Assembly: GCF_900106585.1 (NCBI RefSeq)
Contig: NZ_FNWH01000006.1
Coordinates: forward strand, 744,001 to 808,000
Source of the DNA: Acidaminococcus timonensis
GTDB lineage: Bacteria; Bacillota; Negativicutes; Acidaminococcales; Acidaminococcaceae
Reading direction: 5' to 3'
DNA: 64,000 bases
Part shown: piece after piece, positions 60,092 through 64,000 of the stretch
Numbering within the stretch: the stretch's first letter is position 1
How the letters are laid out: every line of letters begins with the position of its first letter
Translations under genes and position numbers: made by a program
The notes under the pieces: generated by a model
The model's database searches: none
What the model was told of the DNA's origin: nothing
What the model saw: only the letters and a program-made list of their open reading frames with translations

Positions 60092-60457
60092 ATGGAACTG
60101 AAGAAAATCGAATACAAGCTGACGGTCTGTAAGGTGGCAGATGCATCCGAGATCGATATGGCCGCTGATTTTTACTTTGTCGGGAAAACGGATGAAGAAG
60201 TGTCGCTGGTGTGCAGGACAGAGAACACACCTGCAAAGACGGTAGAACGGGATGACGGGTGGAGAGGCTTCCGCATTCAAGGCGTCCTTGACTTTTCGCT
60301 CATCGGCATCCTGTCGAAATTGTCCGGGATCCTTGCCAAACATGAGATCGGCATCTTTGCGATATCCACGTACAATACAGACTACATTTTGGTCAAAGAA
60401 GAAAACTTTGCGCGGGCATTGAGCGTCTTGGCTGCGGAAGGCTATCGCGTCGTATGA
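60092..60457 (+). CDS. ACT-domain protein
   Basis: A 121-residue soluble protein resembling small two-lobed ACT proteins (ACT_7-like). The C-terminal half is clearest: RIQGVLDFSLIGILSKLSGI followed by LAKHEIGIFAISTYNTDYIL and KEENFARALSVLAAEGYRV, the alternating beta-alpha pattern of amino-acid-binding ACT domains. No enzymatic domain is attached. The ligand is unknown. The start at 60092 follows GGGGGCAGGGAA. It lies 33 bases before a LysR-like fragment. Codon use is unlike the core genes. Confidence 0.72.
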   Translation: MELKKIEYKLTVCKVADASEIDMAADFYFVGKTDEEVSLVCRTENTPAKTVERDDGWRGFRIQGVLDFSLIGILSKLSGILAKHEIGIFAISTYNTDYILVKEENFARALSVLAAEGYRVV

Positions 60458-60490
60458 TTTCCGGGTGCCAGGGAAGTGGAGGATGAGCGC

Positions 60491-60697
60491 ATGACGATCC
60501 AATCCTTGAGCTATATCGTTGCGGTGGCCGAGGCGGGGTCCATCACGCTGGGCATCCTCTATCTGTGCGGCAGGAATGAAGCGTTCCTGCGGAAGACGAT
60601 GGATGAGATGGAGCTGCGCTTCCAGGAACTGTTCACCGCCGCTCCGCATGCCTTCCTTCGGTATGCTGAAGGGCCGAAGGAGTATAGTTTGGAATGA
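60491..60697 (+). pseudogene. LysR-type regulator 5' fragment joined to other sequence
   Basis: The first 19 codons (MTIQSLSYIVAVAEAGSIT) are the classic start of a LysR DNA-binding domain, just where the recognition helices should begin. The frame then goes into LGILYLCGRNEAFLRKTMDE and ELRFQELFTAAPHAFLRYAE, which is not LysR helix-turn-helix and which I do not recognise. So it appears to be a LysR gene start fused by deletion to the 3' end of another gene. GAGGATGAGCGC lies before the start. It is unlikely to act as a regulator. Confidence 0.6.
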
Positions 60698-60705
60698 GCT
60701 GTTTT

Positions 60706-61299
60706 TTAGGCAAGATAAGTTTTTAACATCCGTTGAACAGCCATTTCCAGCTTCATCTTGCCCTCGCTGAGACACCACTCGAAGATACAGCCCTTTACAA
60801 TCGTGCAGATATCCGCACTCATTTGGTGGATATCTGCATTTTTTTGTATGAAGCCTTCTGCCTGTGCCTTGACAAACTCCTGCTCGCATCTGGCCATGAC
60901 CGTTCCAGCGGCAAACTTCCCGTCTTTTTCTCCCATATAGGTGTGGAGTGCCTGATTGTCCGGCGTGTAAAAACTACGCATAAAAGCTATGCCAAGGTTC
61001 ATGTACTTCCGGATAAGGAGCATATATAATTCTGCTATGCGTCCGGCAATATCGGAGGGTGGAGCCGTAAGCTCGACTGTCTCGAAGGAGAGCCCTCGCA
61101 CAAAGTGCATCATCAGGTCATCCTTATTACGGAAGTGATAATAAAATGTTCCCGTGGCAATATCCGCTTTCTCGCAGACACGCCGCACCGTGATACAGTC
61201 CGCGCCTTGTTCCTCGATGAGGGCTATGGCCGCAGCTATGATTTTTTCCTTATTTTCTTCGGGATTGTCCTTTTTAGGAGGACGACCACATTTTTTCAT
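60706..61299 (-). CDS. TetR/AcrR family repressor
   Basis: A 197-residue regulator. The N-terminal helix-turn-helix runs from about residue 15 (ENKEKIIAAAIALIEEQGAD, ITVRRVCEKADIATGTFYYH, FRNKDDL), then a ligand-binding helical domain of 130 residues. The start at 61299 (MKKCGRPPKKDNPEE) is chosen for its GAAGGTAAGCGAC ribosome site; an upstream extension would cover the promoter. It is divergent from a three-gene redox operon and two palindromic operators lie in between, so it very probably represses both itself and that operon. The inducer is unknown. Confidence 0.92.
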   Translation of the reverse strand: MKKCGRPPKKDNPEENKEKIIAAAIALIEEQGADCITVRRVCEKADIATGTFYYHFRNKDDLMMHFVRGLSFETVELTAPPSDIAGRIAELYMLLIRKYMNLGIAFMRSFYTPDNQALHTYMGEKDGKFAAGTVMARCEQEFVKAQAEGFIQKNADIHQMSADICTIVKGCIFEWCLSEGKMKLEMAVQRMLKTYLA

Positions 61300-61326
61300 G
61301 TCGCTTACCTTCTTCAAAATTATTTT

Positions 61327-61340
61327 TAGAACACGTTCTA
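61327..61340. promoter_or_regulatory. Palindromic operator O1 of the TetR switch
   Basis: TAGAAC-AC-GTTCTA is a perfect inverted repeat with a 2-base centre. It ends 6 bases before the -35 box of the redox operon. It matches O2 at 61383-61396. Confidence 0.8.
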
Positions 61341-61346
61341 TTTTTA

Positions 61347-61375
61347 TTGACATTATATACTGCCCTGTGTATAAT
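61347..61375 (+). promoter_or_regulatory. Consensus sigma-70 promoter of the redox operon
   Basis: TTGACA (61347-61352) and TATAAT (61370-61375) are both perfect consensus with a 17-base spacer. It is the strongest promoter in the window, enclosed between the two operators. Confidence 0.88.
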
Positions 61376-61382
61376 TGCAATA

Positions 61383-61396
61383 TCGAACAAGTTCTA
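61383..61396. promoter_or_regulatory. Palindromic operator O2 of the TetR switch
   Basis: TCGAAC-AA-GTTCTA, one mismatch pair from a perfect inverted repeat. It lies at the expected transcription start, so a bound repressor would block it. Confidence 0.78.
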
Positions 61397-61420
61397 TATA
61401 TTGCTAAGGAGGCACGGAAA

Positions 61421-62116
61421 ATGAAAATCGAATTATGGTCGGACTACGCCTGTCCCTTCTGCTATATCGGTGAGAAGCGGCTGGAAAAGGCCTTGGCGGA
61501 AATTGACGGCGGAGATAAAGTGGAAATCGAATTCAAGAGCTTTGAACTTGACCCTTATGCCAGCCGGGATGTCGTTTCCTCTACGGTAGATCGTTTTGCC
61601 GCGAAGTATCATCTGAGCAAAGAGGAGGCAGCAGAGCGTATTGAAGCCATCTCCCGCATGGGCAGGAGTGAGGGAATCGACTTTCGCTACGTCTCTACAC
61701 GTTACACCAACACCTTTGACTCCCTGCGTCTCACGAAATATGCCCAGGAAAAAGGGAAAACAGGAATTATCACGAAGTTATTTGATGCTTACTTCACCAA
61801 GAATCTGAAACTCAGCGACCATGATGTGCTGACACAAATCGCAGGCGAATGTGGCTTGGACAAGGACGAAGTGACTGCAGTGTTGTCCGGCGACCGATAC
61901 GCCGATGAGGTACGCGCCGATGAGCAGGAAGCAATGGAGCACGGCATTCACGGCGTACCCTATTTCCTTATCAACGGCAAGTACACGGCATCAGGTGCAC
62001 AACCGACGGCCATGCTGAAAAAAGCCATCGAAAAGATACTGGCTGAGGAAACGTCAGCAGCAACATCATTAGATGGCATGGTCTGCGGGGCGGATGGCTG
62101 TCATTTTGCGCAGTAA
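61421..62116 (+). CDS. DsbA/FrnE-like thioredoxin-fold oxidoreductase
   Basis: A 231-residue cytoplasmic DsbA-family protein. The active site is SDYACPFCYIGEKRLEKAL near residues 7-25, a CPFC pair as in FrnE and 2-hydroxychromene-2-carboxylate isomerase-like proteins. A helical insertion follows, then the cis-proline region HGIHGVPYFLINGKYTASGA near residue 172. There is no signal peptide. The last residues carry an extra Cys pair (MVCGADGCHF). The start at 61421 follows AAGGAGGCACGGAAA. It is the first gene of the operon. FrnE relatives take part in oxidative stress defence; the partner here is unknown. Confidence 0.88.
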   Translation: MKIELWSDYACPFCYIGEKRLEKALAEIDGGDKVEIEFKSFELDPYASRDVVSSTVDRFAAKYHLSKEEAAERIEAISRMGRSEGIDFRYVSTRYTNTFDSLRLTKYAQEKGKTGIITKLFDAYFTKNLKLSDHDVLTQIAGECGLDKDEVTAVLSGDRYADEVRADEQEAMEHGIHGVPYFLINGKYTASGAQPTAMLKKAIEKILAEETSAATSLDGMVCGADGCHFAQ

Positions 62117-62130
62117 GGCGGGGGAGCATC

Positions 62131-62772
62131 ATGATTTTATCGTTGCCCGTGACAGGCGTTTTTAACACCAATGCCTACTTTTATGTTGATGATGCCACAG
62201 GACACGGCTTTTTGCTCGACCCCGGCGCAGAAGCAGATACTCTTTTAGCCGTTATTCGACAAAGAGGATTCGTCATCGAAAAAATTCTGCTCACCCATGG
62301 ACATTTCGACCACATGGGTGCCGCAGCGCAAATCCAGGATGCACTGTCCATCCCTATCTGTATGCACGAGAGAGGGCGGGAATATACAGAGAATCCTCGT
62401 TGGAATCTCTCGGAAGGTTGCGGGCTATATATCAAACTGGATGATGTGAGCTATTTGCCGGACGGGAGCAGGATCGCCCTCGAAAGGAATCCTGTATTTT
62501 CTTTGACCATGCACTACGTTCCCGGTCATACTACGGACAGCGTATTCTATTATAGCGCCAGGGACAATGTGGCCTTCGTGGGTGATTCCATTTTCAAGAA
62601 CAGTTTCGGGCTGACACATTTTCCCGGTGGGGATGAGCAAACATTGATGCAGAGTATCACACAGCGTATACTGAAACTGCCGCAGGAAACCGTCTTGCTG
62701 TCCGGACATACGGAACCGACTACGGTGGGGGCAGAACGGGAACGCTCGTGGTATGCGCCATTTTTGAACTGA
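62131..62772 (+). CDS. Metallo-beta-lactamase fold hydrolase (glyoxalase II-like)
   Basis: A 213-residue MBL hydrolase. The metal motif is LTHGHFDHMGAAAQIQDAL near residue 54 (HxHxDH), then HYVPGHTTDSVFYYSARDN near 128 with the third His, FVGDSIFKNSFG near 149 with the bridging Asp, and LLSGHTEPTTVGAER near 190 with the last His. It is close to the hydroxyacylglutathione hydrolase/YcbL type, which cleaves thioesters. The start at 62131 follows GGGGGAGCATC. It lies 14 bases after the DsbA-like gene. Confidence 0.9.
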   Translation: MILSLPVTGVFNTNAYFYVDDATGHGFLLDPGAEADTLLAVIRQRGFVIEKILLTHGHFDHMGAAAQIQDALSIPICMHERGREYTENPRWNLSEGCGLYIKLDDVSYLPDGSRIALERNPVFSLTMHYVPGHTTDSVFYYSARDNVAFVGDSIFKNSFGLTHFPGGDEQTLMQSITQRILKLPQETVLLSGHTEPTTVGAERERSWYAPFLN

Positions 62773-62791
62773 TTTAGGGGAGAAAGACAGA

Positions 62792-63805
62792 GTGGAAGAA
62801 AAATACGAGCTGGCAATGAAACCTATGACCATAGGGAATTTGACATTAAAAAACCGTATCGTTATGCCGCCCATCGCAACCTATCAAAGTACAGAGGACG
62901 GAAAAGTAACGAGCAAAATGCTGGAGTACTACGGAATGCGGGCAACAGGCAGCAATCTCGCCATGATAATCACGGAACACAGCTACATTGATATTTGCGG
63001 CAAGGCGCGAAAGAACCAACTCTCCATCTCCTCCGATGAGGATATTGAGGGATTGAAGCGGCTGGTGGATACCATCCATCAAGGCGGTGCAAAAGCAATA
63101 GCGCAACTGAATCATGCCGGCAGTGCCGCACCCTCTGATGTTACAGGAGAAAGGGCAGTAGCTCCGAGCAGCGTGATCCTCCCCGTCTCGCCGATGATGG
63201 GTGACGGAACTGCACCGGAAGAATTGACCGTATCGCAGATTGCTGAAATTGTGGAGCAATTCGCCTGCGCTGCTAAGAGAGCAAAGGCGGCGGGATATGA
63301 TGGTGTTGAAATCCACTCTGCTCATGCTTATTTGCTGAACCAGTTTTATTCGCCGCTCACCAATCATCGAGAGGATGACTACGGCGGTGACATAGAAAGG
63401 AGGCTGCGGATTCATCGGGAGATCATTCAATCTGTGCGTAGTGCCGTCGGCAAAGAATTTATGCTTTCCCTTCGTTTAGGTGGCTGTGACTACGCTGAAG
63501 GCGGCAACACGATTGAAGACAGTGTATATGCCAGCAAGGCATTGGCCGATGCCGGAGTGGATATGCTTAACATCACCGGAGGAATGTGTCGCTACACACG
63601 GCAAGGGCATAACGAGCCGGGTTATTTTCAGGATATGTCCAGTGCTATAAAAAAAGCTGTCTCCATTCCCGTCATGCTGACGGGGGGAGTTAAGACCTTA
63701 GAAGATGCAGAAACTCTCCTAAAAAATAATGCTGCGGACTTGATTGGGGTTGGCAGAGAGATTTTGAAGAATCCGTACTGGCTAATGGAACAAATGGAAA
63801 AGTGA
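62792..63805 (+). CDS. NADH:flavin oxidoreductase, old yellow enzyme family
   Basis: A 337-residue FMN-dependent TIM barrel of the OYE family, single-domain type (YqjM-like). PMTIGNLTLKNRIVMPPIAT is at the N-terminus, QLNHAGSAA is the active-site strand, DGVEIHSAHAYLLNQFYSPL holds the His pair, and GGDIERRLRIHREIIQSVRS and the phosphate site GGVKTLEDAETLLK and ADLIGVGREIL follow. It reduces electrophilic alkenes with NAD(P)H. The start is GTG 62792, with GGGGAGAAAGACAGA before it; ATG 62819 is an alternative. It is the third gene of the TetR-controlled operon, followed by a hairpin terminator. Confidence 0.9.
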   Translation: MEEKYELAMKPMTIGNLTLKNRIVMPPIATYQSTEDGKVTSKMLEYYGMRATGSNLAMIITEHSYIDICGKARKNQLSISSDEDIEGLKRLVDTIHQGGAKAIAQLNHAGSAAPSDVTGERAVAPSSVILPVSPMMGDGTAPEELTVSQIAEIVEQFACAAKRAKAAGYDGVEIHSAHAYLLNQFYSPLTNHREDDYGGDIERRLRIHREIIQSVRSAVGKEFMLSLRLGGCDYAEGGNTIEDSVYASKALADAGVDMLNITGGMCRYTRQGHNEPGYFQDMSSAIKKAVSIPVMLTGGVKTLEDAETLLKNNAADLIGVGREILKNPYWLMEQMEK

Positions 63806-63847
63806 CAGAACTTGTCCAATTTAGGGGGGAGCAAAATCCCCACCGAG

Positions 63848-63873
63848 GGGGTGCAAATGCACCCCCTTCTCTT
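63848..63873 (+). terminator. Terminator of the redox operon
   Basis: GGGGGTGCA, short loop AA, TGCACCCCC, then TTCTCTTTTCC. It follows the OYE gene by about 43 bases. Confidence 0.8.
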
Positions 63874-63877
63874 TTCC

Positions 63878-63985
63878 TCAAACAAGTACCGCAGGACCAT
63901 CTATCGATGCAACGGAAAGTTCAAGGTGTACAGCAAAGACGATATCCGAGTGACCTTCAAGGACGGGACGGAAATCAGAGCATAA
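63878..63985 (+). pseudogene. Serine recombinase C-terminal relic
   Basis: About 35 codons without a start read SNKYRRTIYRCNGKFKVYSK then DDIRVTFKDGTEIRA and a stop. The first part is like the zinc-ribbon region of large serine recombinases (YRRxIYRCNxKFKG...) and the last part like their C-terminal strand (FKDGTEI). The cysteines and helices that should lie between are deleted. It suggests that a conjugative or phage-like element once ended here. It is a relic only, and the family call rests on short motifs. Confidence 0.5.
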
Positions 63986-64000
63986 AAAGTCAGGGCAGTT

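Noticed and set aside
1-64000. tRNA, rRNA or tmRNA genes
   Set aside because: No cloverleaf-like segment with a TTCGANTC loop or conserved rRNA block was found on reading; only the RNase P RNA and one riboswitch are supported. A covariance-model scan would be decisive.

Overview
The window is 64 kb from what looks like a diderm Firmicute (class Negativicutes), most probably an Acidaminococcus-like member of the Acidaminococcaceae. This is an inference. Low-GC-Gram-positive gene orders (trmK-nif3, Asp23-AmaP-nusB, xseA-xseB-ispA-dxs-tlyA-nadK-argR-recN, spoVS, glgC-glgD pairing) occur together with an outer-membrane autotransporter, a tripartite tricarboxylate transporter (TctABC), and GC-rich codon use in the core.

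Positions 1-19.6 kb are a dense plus-strand core: the ptsI 3' end, a kinase-like protein, trmK, nif3, yhaM-like exoribonuclease, the RNase P RNA, thioredoxin, a GT2 glycosyltransferase, an NlpC/P60 hydrolase under a c-di-AMP riboswitch, a TlpA-like lipoprotein with CcdA, the Asp23/AmaP envelope module, nusB, a divergent TsaD paralogue, and the xseA-to-recN block ending in a NUDIX hydrolase. spoVS follows alone. Positions 20.2-26.1 kb are minus-strand uptake genes: TctCBA, a TM1266-like regulator, and an SsuABC/TauABC-like ABC importer. Positions 26.4-29.0 kb hold gldA and a MATE exporter. Positions 29.1-42.5 kb form a glycogen operon, glgC-glgD-glgP-glgB-glgA, followed by a GH13-GH77 fusion enzyme and an OLD-family ATPase/nuclease, closed by a 16-bp-stem terminator. 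slyD, a DMT exporter, an unknown protein and a flavoprotein complete the core-like part to 45.3 kb.

From 45.4 kb the character changes to an accessory region with different codon use, gene fragments and insertion sequences. It holds a hydrolase C-terminal fragment, a cyclophilin-like lipoprotein, an MFS exporter, a two-domain ABM protein, an esterase broken by an internal deletion, a degenerate ISLre2 element (ends visible at 49971 and 51520), a broken IS30, a complete type V autotransporter, a truncated IS3 (IS150-like), and an intact IS21 element (56642-59043) with a 6-bp target duplication inside the wreck of a type I restriction-modification locus (hsdM and hsdS fragments). Peptide deformylase (minus strand) follows. 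The last 4 kb carry an ACT-domain protein, a LysR-like fragment and a TetR-controlled redox operon (DsbA/FrnE-like, metallo-hydrolase, old-yellow-enzyme-like) whose consensus sigma-70 promoter sits between two matching palindromic operators. The window ends in a relic that looks like the C-terminus of a serine recombinase.

Three families of dispersed palindromic or composite repeats lie between core genes and at the edges of the accessory region. They are among the less-explained features here. No tRNA, rRNA or CRISPR array was seen. No convincing wholly new system was found. The best leads are the symmetric TetR operon, the GH13-GH77 fusion and OLD gene in the glycogen operon, the repeat families, and the layered destruction of the R-M locus.
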